A stretch of 64,000 nucleotides of DNA from Dendrocalamus latiflorus (GCA_017311315.1 CM029627.1:774447-838446), one strand, 5' to 3'; counted from the first letter of the stretch, positions 44,540 through 56,624 are shown. Translations and numbers: made by a program. Notes: generated by a model from the letters alone, not told the origin.

Positions 44540-47410
44540 ATGGGATGGAAAAGTGACTTGGCTGATCAGCTGAAGGACGATGGCAGTGATGACATGAGTG
44601 CTGCTGCTGGATATGAAGAAGGCAGTGAGGAAGAAGAGCCATATGAGCGTGAATTCTGTGATGAGGATGATGAGCCACAAGATGTGGAGCCCTGTGATGA
44701 TCTAGTACCAAAAGAGGAGGAGGGTAGTGAAGAGGAACCTTGTGATGGCGCTGCTCTGCCTGAAAATGGGGATGATGACATCGATGTGGAACCATTTGAA
44801 GTAGAGTTTTGTAATGAGGAAGGCAGTGGTGAGGACTCATTCCATGCAGAGCCTTTCATCGATGAAGTGGAGCCAGGCGATGATCTGGTGGCTCATGAGG
44901 AGTTTTTTAAGAAGAAGTCCAGTGCTGTGCAGGCTTTCAAGAAAGAACAAAATAAGCAAGAGCTGAAACGGGAGCTGAGAAAGGGCAGCTGCAATAAGCA
45001 AAAGGAGGTACCGGTGACCGATGAAATGGAAATGAAACCGTTCAAAAAACGATTGTCTGTCAAGTTTGCTGCTGATGTATCTTGTTACACATACAGTACT
45101 GAAAGTTTTGCTGCTGCTAAGTTGGAGAAAAGGAAAGCTCTGTTTGATGACCAGGACAAGCACCTGTCCAAGAGACAAGAGCACACGCTTTCTTTGCCTC
45201 AGGATGGTGGCAAGCCGAAAGAAGTGGACAACACTAATCTGTATGTGGGTAACCTGCCGTCTTCTGTGGCTTCTCACAAGCTCATCGAGCTGTTTCTACC
45301 TTTTGGACGAATTGTTAGATCAAGAGTTATGGATGACTGTTTCACTGGTTCAAGCAAGGGATATGGCTTTGTGAAGTATGCTGATCCTAGCTGTGCTGCT
45401 GAAGCTATTAAACGCATGAATGGACGCCTGGTTGAGGGAAAAACACTAGATGTCAGAGTAGCTGGCGTTCCACCATCAGGATACAATCCATCTATTCGTA
45501 CTGTGTCACTGTCAGAGTCTGATAGTCAATCCTCGAAGGAAATCAACACGACTAACTTGTATGTCTGCAATCTTTCCTTGTCCATGAGCTCAGAAAAGCT
45601 ACTTGAGCTTTTTCTACCTTTTGGGGAAGTTGCTAGTGCAAAGGTGGCCAGAGATTACACCACAGGTATATGTAAAGGATATGGCTTTGTGAAGTACTCT
45701 GATTCTCACCATGCAGCTGAGGCTGTCATCCATTTGAATGGACTTCTGGTTGAGGGAAAAAAGATAGAGGTTCGAGTTTCCGGCATATCTCTAACACCGT
45801 CAAATTCAGCTGTGGAATCACATATTGATACCAGAACCATCAAGGAAGTTGACATGGCTAATGTGTATGTCTGTAACATTCCGCCGTCCATTGACACCAA
45901 TAAGCTGGTTGAGCTTTTCCTGCCATTTGGTAAGATCACCCATGCGAGAGTGCTAGCAGACCAAGCCACTAATTCAGGTAAAGGATATGGCTTCGTCAAA
46001 TTTGCTGATTCCCAATCTGCTGCTGAGGCTATTGCATTAATGAATGGAGCACTGATTGAAGGGGAGGCAATAATGGTCAGAGTTGCAGGGCTTTCCCCAT
46101 CAGCATCCGGCTCAGCTGTACAGGACTCACCACATTCAATAACAAAGCCCTCCCCAGAAATCAACAAGTCTAGACTGTACATCGCTAACCTTCCACGGTC
46201 CATGACTGCTGATAAGCTGGTTAACCTTTTCATGCCCTTTGGTCAGATCAGCAGAGTCCTGACGAATCTGGAGTATAGTCTAGTGTGGTATGCAGATGTA
46301 TCCTCAGCAATCACAGCTGTCGAACACATGGATGGGTACCTGATTGAAGGAAAGAGGCTTGTAGTCAGGAGATCAGAACCTTGCCCAACCAATGCAGCAG
46401 AGCATGCTTTATCACAGTCAGTTGGCAAGCCCATGAAAGAAATTGACATGGCCAATGTGTACGTCGGCAGGGTTCCATCAACTATAACTGGCGATCAGCT
46501 TGTCGAGCTTTTCTGCCCATTTGGGCAAATTGTTCAAGCTAGAATGTTTAAATTTCGTGGGTATGGCATGGTTAGGTATGACAATCCTTCGTCTGCTGCT
46601 GCTGCAATTGATCATATGGATGGTTACCGGATTGGAGGAAGCACCCTGGTTGTCAGAGTAGCAGGGCTTCCGGCGGAATCCAATTCAGCCGCAAATGCTC
46701 CAACACTTCAGATGACTGGCAATGAGCAGAGACAAATTGACATGACCAACCTATATGTGTGCCACCTCCCGTACTATGTTACCACTGAAAAGCTGATTGA
46801 AATTTTTCTGCCATGCGGCCAAATCACTCAAGCGAAAGTAGTTGTTGATAGATACACTGGTGTGAGCAAGGGATTTGGATTTGTCAGATTTGCTGACCCT
46901 TACTCTGCTGCTGTGGCGATCACTCACATGAATGGTTACCCACTGGAGGGGCATATATTGGAGGTTAGAATAGCTGGTGTTCAACCGAGTGCTATGAGCA
47001 GCTACATGGCGCATTTCTACTCCCACTTCACATCCCCTGACCCCTCAATGACGGCTGTCGGAATACCGACATCATATTGGCCGTACTATTATGCTGAATC
47101 TGCATACGCCACATCAACTGAGAACCAGGGACAAGGCACTGCATCTGCAACCGATGCTGCTGCTCAAACAACTCAGCAGGAAGGCCTGCCTGGATCTAAA
47201 TCAGTCAGTTCAGTTGCTGAGAAAGATTGTTCTTCTGTGTCAAACCGTGTTGCTGATCATTCTCAGTCAGTTGGTTGGGTTGGTCCACCTGGCTTCGAGC
47301 CCCATGTTGTCGCTAAGAAAGATGCCACTACGATGAACCCTTCTCAAGCTTGTTCAAAGGTTCATTTGGCGCAGTCAGGATGCAGCCAGGAAAGACGTTC
47401 AGTTGTCTGA
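44540..47410 (+). CDS. RNA-binding protein with six tandem RRMs
   Basis: Single long coding exon, 956 residues from ATG 44540 (MGWKSDLADQ). The frame is open 33 codons further up, but I prefer this start because the upstream part is probably leader intron. Residues 1-160 are very acidic (Glu/Asp-rich, repeated EEGSEEEPCD-like stretches). Six RRMs follow at about 231-309, 337-415, 440-518, 543-612, 638-710 and 735-812. RNP2 motifs read LYVGNL, LYVCNL, VYVCNI, LYIANL, VYVGRV and LYVCHL. RNP1 (KGYGFVKY/F, KGFGFVRF) is intact in RRMs 1, 2, 3 and 6. It is weakened in RRM5 (RGYGMVRY) and degenerate in RRM4 (YSLVWY). All share the unusual LVELFLPFG helix, so they arose by internal duplication. The tail is Gln/Ser-rich. 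A role in RNA processing is likely; the exact one is unknown. Confidence 0.88.
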   Translation: MGWKSDLADQLKDDGSDDMSAAAGYEEGSEEEEPYEREFCDEDDEPQDVEPCDDLVPKEEEGSEEEPCDGAALPENGDDDIDVEPFEVEFCNEEGSGEDSFHAEPFIDEVEPGDDLVAHEEFFKKKSSAVQAFKKEQNKQELKRELRKGSCNKQKEVPVTDEMEMKPFKKRLSVKFAADVSCYTYSTESFAAAKLEKRKALFDDQDKHLSKRQEHTLSLPQDGGKPKEVDNTNLYVGNLPSSVASHKLIELFLPFGRIVRSRVMDDCFTGSSKGYGFVKYADPSCAAEAIKRMNGRLVEGKTLDVRVAGVPPSGYNPSIRTVSLSESDSQSSKEINTTNLYVCNLSLSMSSEKLLELFLPFGEVASAKVARDYTTGICKGYGFVKYSDSHHAAEAVIHLNGLLVEGKKIEVRVSGISLTPSNSAVESHIDTRTIKEVDMANVYVCNIPPSIDTNKLVELFLPFGKITHARVLADQATNSGKGYGFVKFADSQSAAEAIALMNGALIEGEAIMVRVAGLSPSASGSAVQDSPHSITKPSPEINKSRLYIANLPRSMTADKLVNLFMPFGQISRVLTNLEYSLVWYADVSSAITAVEHMDGYLIEGKRLVVRRSEPCPTNAAEHALSQSVGKPMKEIDMANVYVGRVPSTITGDQLVELFCPFGQIVQARMFKFRGYGMVRYDNPSSAAAAIDHMDGYRIGGSTLVVRVAGLPAESNSAANAPTLQMTGNEQRQIDMTNLYVCHLPYYVTTEKLIEIFLPCGQITQAKVVVDRYTGVSKGFGFVRFADPYSAAVAITHMNGYPLEGHILEVRIAGVQPSAMSSYMAHFYSHFTSPDPSMTAVGIPTSYWPYYYAESAYATSTENQGQGTASATDAAAQTTQQEGLPGSKSVSSVAEKDCSSVSNRVADHSQSVGWVGPPGFEPHVVAKKDATTMNPSQACSKVHLAQSGCSQERRSVV

Positions 47411-48599
47411 CACCATCTGCTTCAGGCCACTTACGAAGTTATGGTTTGATCTAACATGGCAGAATCTACCTAAGCTACTTCGCCTTGTAGGATTTACTCT
47501 TCAGCAGTTTTCTTTTGTTTTTTAAGGAATACACTGTGCTTACCACATCCCAAGTTCCTAATATTATTGGCTTACTTAAATGCTTCGACTCGTGTTGTTG
47601 AGATGGGTGGCAAAAGGAAAACAATGCCAGTGTAATTCTAATGTTTACCTGTATTATATGGCATCTTTGCATGGTTGTTTATGATGCCTACTGATGACAA
47701 CTTGAGTTTAGAAGATTGAAGTTAATGTTATCTTGATGTGTTAAGGTAAAGCAATGGATATGCCTTGCGTGTTGGCATGTTATTTTCTGAAATGTTAGCC
47801 ATGCTATTTGTTAAGTATGTGGTTCAGTTGTCATTCAAGCGATCAGTGCATGTGTTCACTTGCTAAATTTTACTGGTTTTACATAGGTGACCTTTGTGTA
47901 CTCTTGGTCGGTATTCTTTGTACAGAACTTAACTCATCAATTACCTCCTTTTTCTTCTTCTAAAATGTTTATACTGAAATCCTGCATGTTCAATTGAGTT
48001 CCTCTTGTGGTTGTAGAGAGAGAAGGCCTCCTCTCGCCGCCTTGGTTGTGGTGACATGAGACGAGAACATGCATGCTCGGGTCAATGCATCCACCTAAAT
48101 AATGCAATACATATTCCCTAATCGCCAAGTGATGGTGTGGGAATAATGCAAGGTTTGTGGGTAATAATTCATTCGCTTTTGCATTTTGATGTGTAGTTTT
48201 CTTGACAGGATTTTGATGTATAGTTAGTAGTACTATTGTTGCGCTTGTGCACAACGTATGTAATCTAAAGTCTAAACAATGCAATTGTACAGCCCAATAA
48301 GCAAGCTTGGACTTCCTAGAATGCATACAAACTCGAACGTTATAAATAATAGGTAGAACATGGTAGAGTATTATGCAAACTACTAGAACATGGGAGACCA
48401 TTATTCTGGATAACTTGTTGTACTATTGGAATGGAGGATTGTCCTAATCGGCAGTGGCATAATGTCTGATCAGGTGTCACGGCAGATAAAACTTCTTTGG
48501 CTGAAAACGTCTCTTGAACTTAGAGGATAGAGACCACCCTTACTGGAATTGTTAAGTACAACCCTCTTCGTGATTGATCCTGATGAAATTCAAGTAGGA
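47411..48599. other. RRM gene 3' flank and intergenic DNA
   Basis: About 47411-47950 is the likely 3' UTR and flank of the RRM gene. No further gene was seen. Confidence 0.4.
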
Positions 48600-49185
48600 A
48601 AGAAGGATTATTTTGTGGTATTATGAGCATGGAGCATGTTTTTAGGATAAAAGGAGTTTAGTAGAAGTTTCAATTTGAGATTAACTGACATGAGCATACT
48701 TGAACCGTTTGCTGTATGGACTTGATCCCTGCCATGATACTTCTCATGCATGTTCACCTTGTCGAGCTCTCCAGTGATGTGGTCCGTCGCATTAGAGTTG
48801 GTGTACAATGCTGGATCAACTTAGTAGGCTGTACTAGCATGTGCAACAACCCTGTTGCCATCGGCCCGGTACGAGTGGTCATACCAATGGTAGCACTTGG
48901 ATGTTACATGACTAGTTTTTCCGCTCAATTGGCACATCGGCTTGTTCTTGCCACCATTGTTGTAGTTATTTTTGTTGTCGCCATTGTTGGAAGAGAACTG
49001 TCCTTGGTTGCCGAACGGCTATCGATCACGGCTGCGACCATGCCTCCGACCACACGAGTCACGGCTACTGCCCATGGCAGCATTCGCCGAGGCATCTCTA
49101 TTGAAAGGTTGTTTTGCTCCTACCGGATCACTCAGGCTAATTGGATCCGACCTGGTGGTAACTATTGTCACCAGGGAATCGTAAC
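48600..49185 (-). pseudogene. Old Ty1/copia gag/protease remnant, 3' part
   Basis: The minus strand carries gag to protease-junction features. There is an Asn/Gly-rich stretch, then a zinc knuckle start (CQLSGKTSHV). After that comes the protease-region segment YTNSNATDHITGELDKV with KYHGRDQVHTANGSSM. It is broken by stops. It is continued on the other side of the long-LTR element at 55481-55566. Confidence 0.8.
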
Positions 49186-51965
49186 TGTAACGCCCCCAAT
49201 TTTTGGGAACAGGGACGTCGTACAGCCTGCAACAGCCCAGGAGTTCTGTTGCGGCTTAACAGTGTATCATGCCTGCTTATAAGCCATTTAAAAAGAGTTA
49301 ATTGGATTAAAGTAAGACCTAATGGCCAGCTTTAACGACAATAAGGGCATTCAAGCCCAAAATTTAACTTACATACAAAAGAGCCGAAGAAAACTCCACA
49401 GGAACGCTTGAGTGTGGTCGTAACCCTAATGCGAAATCTTGAATTGCTTCCTTTTTCTTCTGGTATCTGTTGGGGGAAAATTCGGCAAGCCTGAGTACTC
49501 CCACCCCGTACTCAGCAAATCACATGTGGAAATACTATATAACTAATTGCCAGGGTTCTCGGGTGGAGGGTGTATAGTGGTTTTATCATGAGGTGGATGC
49601 AGTTTTATTTGCAATCAAGTAAAACTTAAAACAATTGCTCCTAAGATCAGGGGGTTTTCATTAACAAATTCAGTTCATCACTTATCACATTAAATCATCT
49701 CAAATCCTACTTATGCCTCATTGTTGGAATCACCCAATTAACACAGCTTCATTAACCGGAAGCACGGCGTATTCGAATACCATTTATTACACTCTGCAGA
49801 GTTGCTCAACTTTACCCACACGATCCCTTAACTCCCGCGACAGAGTTAAGAAAGCCAGGTCGGTTCACTGCTCCATTCTTTATATAGACTCTACCCGATA
49901 GCATCACTCAGTCACGGCTACAATTGCGCATATACTCTTCTCTAGCCGCTTGTGAGTGAATACTACCGTTGTTAGGTACCCGCAGCATACCTAACTCCCC
50001 GTCTACCTGTCGTCACAGCCTGTAGAGTTTCAATTGAATGGAGCAGCTACTAGACCAGTGTTGACAAGTCAACTCCTGTGGCCTGAGCGTTGACTATGTC
50101 TTTTACTTGGCACAAGGTTCTCGTCCTTACATTTTTCACCTGAGGCATCCAACCACATCTCCCTCTGTGCCCACTGGCACTACCACCACCCATCCATACC
50201 AGCCTCTCACTCGGGTAAGGGCGTGGGCGTAGATCACCGCGTGATTTCCCACAGCACACCCTTCCCAGTCTCAACTCCCTAAGGTAAAGTCGTGGGCGTA
50301 GATCACCACGTGATTTCCCACAGCACCCCTTTACCTTAGTATCAGTTTTCAAATCCTACTGGCCCACAGCCAACACCTTAGAATGCATACCCGCATCACC
50401 GGCCTAGGGTACGGTGTCCCATACCACCCTACCCTCTCCGGGTTTTTCAATTCTACCGGCCAACGGCCAGGGTCACTTAGTAGTGTATCATACTGAATGA
50501 AATGATCTTGTATACATTTATATCATATGTTAATTCTTACTAAGGTTGTCAAGGTGGATATGGCCATCAAGGTAAACAGGGCTATTTATCAGTGGTAGGA
50601 TTATCTAGATAGCATGCCATTCTAAATCTTTGTTTTAAGCAATTATCAGTTCGCAACTATCCATAATGAAAATACATTAAATAAATAATGTAATTTAATG
50701 GGATTCAATATGATCAAAAACATGTGACTTGCCTCGCGGGCTTATGATTTCGACGATTTCGTATTCTTCAATTTCTTGGCCTTGATCTTGATCCGAGGCT
50801 TCGTCTCCTTGAATCAGCTAACCCTCGACGTCACGTGCTAGCGTAAAACAAGGAAAATCAATTTAATTCCACGCTCGACGGAAATGAGCTAGGAATAAAG
50901 AAATGGAAATAAAAAAATAAATTCAAATAAAATTCGAATAAAATAGGTTTAGGATTTTTGGAGACTTGGTATGAATATTTGGAGCTAGGAAATGGGTTGG
51001 CGGTTTCGAAACAATCGAAACGGATATATTTTTGTATTTTTGGGCTTTTAAAATGGCTTAACGGGTCTGGTTACTATTCATTGCGGGTATTTACTGTTCA
51101 AACCAGGCGAGGTACTGTTCATCGCGGGGGCGGATGCTACAGTACCGGGCGGGTACTGTTCATCTCCTACCTCCCGCGCGTGCACTGTAGCACCGAACAG
51201 GGGAGATTTTGCACCGGCGACTGACAGCGCTACAGATCTTTGCGACTCCAATGGAGGACATGGGTGGACTCAGGGAGATGCCGGGAACCCATTTTTGGGG
51301 TCGGCACCGGCCGGGGAGGCGGCAATCGCCGGCGGCGAGCCGGTGATCTCGGGGCGGTTTTTAGTGGCTTGGGAGCTCTAGGAGAGGCCATTTTCGGATT
51401 TGGCGACTGATTAACCATCTAGGGACGGCCAAGGAGGTGATGGTGGTGGCGGTTTGCGCTAGGGAGACTTACAGAGGGCTGGCCACGGTGGAGTGCCATG
51501 ACCGGGCGGAAGAACTCGAAGGCGGTGAAGGAGAAGGCTCGGGAGCTAAAGGTGACGGCTTGGACAAGTTCCTGGGAGCCTGAGGAGTCTATGAACGGGA
51601 GCAATTGAGTTTTAATCGGTCGGCTAGGTCGAATTGCAACATGGGCTCATTTCTAGGGTTTGTGGTGTCGGCGGTTATCTGGCGGCTTTAGCTGGCGAGG
51701 AAGAGGTCTGAAGCGCAAGGTGGCGGGAGGGGAAGGCGCTGGAAGGAGACTCGGTGGCTTGGCGACGAAAATCAGCAGGTGGCGGCGAAGTTTTCAGACA
51801 GCGCACAGTGCCAGCGCGTCGGCGACGAGAAAGGGGCGACGCCGAGATTCGTGCGCGATTTTTGGGTTGAGATTGGTGAGAATTAGGCTCTAGTTTAAGA
51901 TTTTGCAATAGAATTTGGAAATTCAACTGTTTTTCAAATTTATGAAAAATTTGGGGGATGTTACA
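49186..51965 (-). repeat. 3' LTR of the long-LTR element
   Basis: 2,780-bp LTR, offset exactly 3,510 bp from its partner. It contains a local duplication of a 40-odd-bp segment (about 50215-50260 and 50285-50325, GTGGGCGTAGATCACC... then GTGATTTCCCACAGCAC). It also has several TACTGTTCA motifs near 51080-51150. Short open frames inside are identical in both LTRs and have no recognisable product. Confidence 0.95.
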
Positions 51966-52695
51966 CACTACCCCTTAAAAAGAATCTCGTCCTCGAGATT
52001 CGAGGAAGAGGTTTAGAAAACTTTCACTGCAATCAGGAGCTTGCATTTAAGTTCCTCCAAAATTTAGAGCTTAAAAGGTACGAGAAGAATCAGAACAGAA
52101 GAACACAGATACAAGTTGAGACGAAGTAGGGTAGGAGTAGAAATTGTTTTTTTCACATAAACTTTTCTTAAAACCAAATATTCAACTCTTTGCACAAATT
52201 GCTTATATATAGCAGCCTACCAGGCTCGTAGTGCAATTTGGCTACTGTTACAAGCAGAAAACTTCGTCTACTCAATTGGTTTTACCCGTTGCATCAAGGG
52301 AATTAAAAGAGCATGATGTACTATCTACTCGGACGGTGACTTCAACTTTTCAAAAGGAAAGTTTTGGTCAGGGACATTCGTGCTACTCTTCTTAACACCA
52401 TCCTTAGCACTTCTACTAAAGTTAATCTTCGTTCCATTTGGTTAAAGACCTGCAGCAAGAAGTTAGTCTAAACGACTACTCGTAGTTTTGAGCTTTTAAC
52501 CAATCCAAACAAAAATTTTTAATGCATGTCTAGGAAAGATAAGGCAGACATAGGAAGAGTGTGGCAGCAATATTACTTATGGTTTTTGTAACTATTTTGT
52601 ATCAGAAATTTATATTTTGTAGAATCGTGTTCCTATCGAAATCAAACCTATACTTAGGGTTACATCCTACAGTCAAGCATAGCTCTGATACCATT
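51966..52695 (-). other. Interior of the long-LTR element (730 bp)
   Basis: Non-coding as far as I can see. It contains the minus-strand PBS near the right LTR and a purine-rich tract near the left LTR. Confidence 0.85.
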
Positions 52696-55475
52696 TGTAA
52701 CGCCCCCAATTTTTGGGAACAGGGACGTCGTACAGCCTGCAACAGCCCAGGAGTTCTGTTGCGGCTTAACAGTGTATCATGCCTGCTTATAAGCCATTTA
52801 AAAAGAGTTAATTGGATTAAAGTAAGACCTAATGGCCAGCTTTAACGACAATAAGGGCATTCAAGCCCAAAATTTAACTTACATACAAAAGAGCCGAAGA
52901 AAACTCCACAGGAACGCTTGAGTGTGGTCGTAACCCTAATGCGAAATCTTGAATTGCTTCCTTTTTCTTCTGGTATCTGTTGGGGGAAAATTCGGCAAGC
53001 CTGAGTACTCCCACCCCGTACTCAGCAAATCACATGTGGAAATACTATATAACTAATTGCCAGGGTTCTCGGGTGGAGGGTGTATAGTGGTTTTATCATG
53101 AGGTGGATGCAGTTTTATTTGCAATCAAGTAAAACTTAAAACAATTGCTCCTAAGATCAGGGGGTTTTCATTAACAAATTCAGTTCATCACTTATCACAT
53201 TAAATCATCTCAAATCCTACTTATGCCTCATTGTTGGAATCACCCAATTAACACAGCTTCATTAACCGGAAGCACGGCGTATTCGAATACCATTTATTAC
53301 ACTCTGCAGAGTTGCTCAACTTTACCCACACGATCCCTTAACTCCCGCGACAGAGTTAAGAAAGCCAGGTCGGTTCACTGCTCCATTCTTTATATAGACT
53401 CTACCCGATAGCATCACTCAGTCACGGCTACAATTGCGCATATACTCTTCTCTAGCCGCTTGTGAGTGAATACTACCGTTGTTAGGTACCCGCAGCATAC
53501 CTAACTCCCCGTCTACCTGTCGTCACAGCCTGTAGAGTTTCAATTGAATGGAGCAGCTACTAGACCAGTGTTGACAAGTCAACTCCTGTGGCCTGAGCGT
53601 TGACTATGTCTTTTACTTGGCACAAGGTTCTCGTCCTTACATTTTTCACCTGAGGCATCCAACCACATCTCCCTCTGTGCCCACTGGCACTACCACCACC
53701 CATCCATACCAGCCTCTCACTCGGGTAAGGGCGTGGGCGTAGATCACCGCGTGATTTCCCACAGCACACCCTTCCCAGTCTCAACTCCCTAAGGTAAAGT
53801 CGTGGGCGTAGATCACCACGTGATTTCCCACAGCACCCCTTTACCTTAGTATCAGTTTTCAAATCCTACTGGCCCACAGCCAACACCTTAGAATGCATAC
53901 CCGCATCACCGGCCTAGGGTACGGTGTCCCATACCACCCTACCCTCTCCGGGTTTTTCAATTCTACCGGCCAACGGCCAGGGTCACTTAGTAGTGTATCA
54001 TACTGAATGAAATGATCTTGTATACATTTATATCATATGTTAATTCTTACTAAGGTTGTCAAGGTGGATATGGCCATCAAGGTAAACAGGGCTATTTATC
54101 AGTGGTAGGATTATCTAGATAGCATGCCATTCTAAATCTTTGTTTTAAGCAATTATCAGTTCGCAACTATCCATAATGAAAATACATTAAATAAATAATG
54201 TAATTTAATGGGATTCAATATGATCAAAAACATGTGACTTGCCTCGCGGGCTTATGATTTCGACGATTTCGTATTCTTCAATTTCTTGGCCTTGATCTTG
54301 ATCCGAGGCTTCGTCTCCTTGAATCAGCTAACCCTCGACGTCACGTGCTAGCGTAAAACAAGGAAAATCAATTTAATTCCACGCTCGACGGAAATGAGCT
54401 AGGAATAAAGAAATGGAAATAAAAAAATAAATTCAAATAAAATTCGAATAAAATAGGTTTAGGATTTTTGGAGACTTGGTATGAATATTTGGAGCTAGGA
54501 AATGGGTTGGCGGTTTCGAAACAATCGAAACGGATATATTTTTGTATTTTTGGGCTTTTAAAATGGCTTAACGGGTCTGGTTACTATTCATTGCGGGTAT
54601 TTACTGTTCAAACCAGGCGAGGTACTGTTCATCGCGGGGGCGGATGCTACAGTACCGGGCGGGTACTGTTCATCTCCTACCTCCCGCGCGTGCACTGTAG
54701 CACCGAACAGGGGAGATTTTGCACCGGCGACTGACAGCGCTACAGATCTTTGCGACTCCAATGGAGGACATGGGTGGACTCAGGGAGATGCCGGGAACCC
54801 ATTTTTGGGGTCGGCACCGGCCGGGGAGGCGGCAATCGCCGGCGGCGAGCCGGTGATCTCGGGGCGGTTTTTAGTGGCTTGGGAGCTCTAGGAGAGGCCA
54901 TTTTCGGATTTGGCGACTGATTAACCATCTAGGGACGGCCAAGGAGGTGATGGTGGTGGCGGTTTGCGCTAGGGAGACTTACAGAGGGCTGGCCACGGTG
55001 GAGTGCCATGACCGGGCGGAAGAACTCGAAGGCGGTGAAGGAGAAGGCTCGGGAGCTAAAGGTGACGGCTTGGACAAGTTCCTGGGAGCCTGAGGAGTCT
55101 ATGAACGGGAGCAATTGAGTTTTAATCGGTCGGCTAGGTCGAATTGCAACATGGGCTCATTTCTAGGGTTTGTGGTGTCGGCGGTTATCTGGCGGCTTTA
55201 GCTGGCGAGGAAGAGGTCTGAAGCGCAAGGTGGCGGGAGGGGAAGGCGCTGGAAGGAGACTCGGTGGCTTGGCGACGAAAATCAGCAGGTGGCGGCGAAG
55301 TTTTCAGACAGCGCACAGTGCCAGCGCGTCGGCGACGAGAAAGGGGCGACGCCGAGATTCGTGCGCGATTTTTGGGTTGAGATTGGTGAGAATTAGGCTC
55401 TAGTTTAAGATTTTGCAATAGAATTTGGAAATTCAACTGTTTTTCAAATTTATGAAAAATTTGGGGGATGTTACA
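52696..55475 (-). repeat. 5' LTR of the long-LTR element
   Basis: Second 2,780-bp LTR. On the minus strand it would hold the promoter. I see no difference from the left copy in the segments compared. Confidence 0.95.
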
Positions 55476-55480
55476 GTAAC

Positions 55481-55566
55481 CCAAGTCCAGGCCTGTCAGC
55501 ATGTAGATTGCTATTTCTTCTTCTTGAAGAGGATGTCCTAGCCATCAGGTGCGCATCATCATGTAT
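55481..55566 (-). pseudogene. Old Ty1/copia gag remnant, 5' part
   Basis: The minus strand reads GHPLQEEEIAIYMLTGLDLG, the conserved LQEEE...TGLD part of copia gag, with a stop just before it. The last codon abuts the GTAAC target duplication, and the frame continues at 49185 on the other side of the long-LTR element. Confidence 0.85.
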
Positions 55567-56624
55567 ATATATAGAGAGAGAGCATCGATGTTGCCAAACT
55601 TGTTATAGTAGTCGGATTGGCAAAAAAAAAAACACACATAATTTGGGATTTACCCGATATCTAGCTATCTATAATTACCATACAAGAGAGAGTAGGTTTC
55701 ATATTTTATCTTTAACAAACTGGTCAAGAACTAGCAAACGGTTTGATTGTTTTTAGGTCCCGCTCGGTTGGGCTGAAAAACTGTGGTTTATAGCTAAAAT
55801 TGTACTATAGCGGCTGAAATTTTACTGTAGCTGAAGGTAACTTATTTAGCGTAATTAAATTTTAAAAATAGAAGAAAAAATATGTTAGCTCGTTACGGAC
55901 AACGCGAATGAATAAGAAAAAAAAGAACCGACAAAAAAGCCAAAAGTTCAGTCAAAAGTTAGAAACTGAAACTGAAATGAATGGGATCTTAGAAGTCTCT
56001 CTCCGTACCAGCGCAGCAAGAAAAGGAAATATTTCGCGTCGATGCAATTTACGCGCAAGATGGCCCATATTTTTTGTCGTCGTCGTCGTCTTGGAAGGAT
56101 TTTATCTTGTTTTTGCTTGTGCGTAAAAGCAACGAACAAATTCCGCTGCTACCAATCCACCCTCGTGATGTCCAACCCCACAAACAATCGATCCATCTAT
56201 GCGCACGGCCGACGGCACCACCAAACCAATACCAACACGTTGGATTTGCCTCTCAGGTGTCCCACTGACCCGTGGGCCCTTCCTCCAAGACTCGATTGGC
56301 CATCTGCCCATCTCTCCCTTCCTCTTCTCCTCCCCGCCCCCGCCCCGCCACCTCTCCCATTCCCCTCGCGTCCTCTCCCGTCGCCGTCGGCCTCCACCCG
56401 ACGCCTTCCTCCCTTGGCTCACCGGCGGGTAAGCCAACCCCTCTCTCCCCCATGGCCCTCTTCTGTAGGCTATGCCTTGTTTAATCTTCGCCCTGTCTGG
56501 TTTTTACATCAGCTCTGCTCTGTCCAAATTCCAGGTGATAGGTTACAATTTTGAGACCTGATTGAAAATTGATTGCTTTACTAGGACATTGCGGGTGCCG
56601 TACGCACACATGCCGCGTTAGGTG
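55567..56624. other. Flank with a MITE, then ATG4 promoter and 5' UTR
   Basis: Contains a MITE (55755-55989). The stretch from about 56200 to 56624 is C-rich and is the presumed promoter and leader of ATG4. A leader intron (donor near 56430, acceptor near 56621) is possible. Confidence 0.4.
55755..55989. mobile_element. MITE, family B copy 3 (reverse orientation)
   Basis: Reverse-complement copy of the 13117 and 13605 MITEs. The opposite strand shows the shared order: a TTTTTTGTCGGTTCTTTTTT tract, AAATTTAATTACGCTAAATA and a TACAGTAAAA tract. The outer ends are CCCGCTCGG-type and CCCATTCATTTCAG-type. Confidence 0.65.

Larger units (their letters stand above)
49186..55475 (-). mobile_element. 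Young LTR retrotransposon with 2,780-bp LTRs and a 730-bp interior
   Basis: Two direct repeats, 49186-51965 and 52696-55475, begin TGTAACGCCCCC and end GGGGATGTTACA. A perfect 5-bp duplication GTAAC flanks them (49181-49185 and 55476-55480). The repeats look identical at every place I compared, so the insertion is very recent. The PBS (TGGTATCAGAGC on the minus strand) lies just inside the right LTR near 52680, and a purine tract (AAGGGGTAGTG in reverse) is inside the left LTR, so transcription runs on the minus strand. The 730-bp interior has no gag or pol. It must depend on proteins from another element. The superfamily is not determined; the LTR length suggests Ty3/gypsy. Confidence 0.95.

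Noticed and set aside
48716..49282. 188-codon plus-strand frame
   Set aside because: Antisense to the copia gag remnant, which explains the sequence better.
49713..51968. Several identical open frames in both LTRs
   Set aside because: Identical only because the two LTRs are identical; no recognisable protein and no conserved start or domain.
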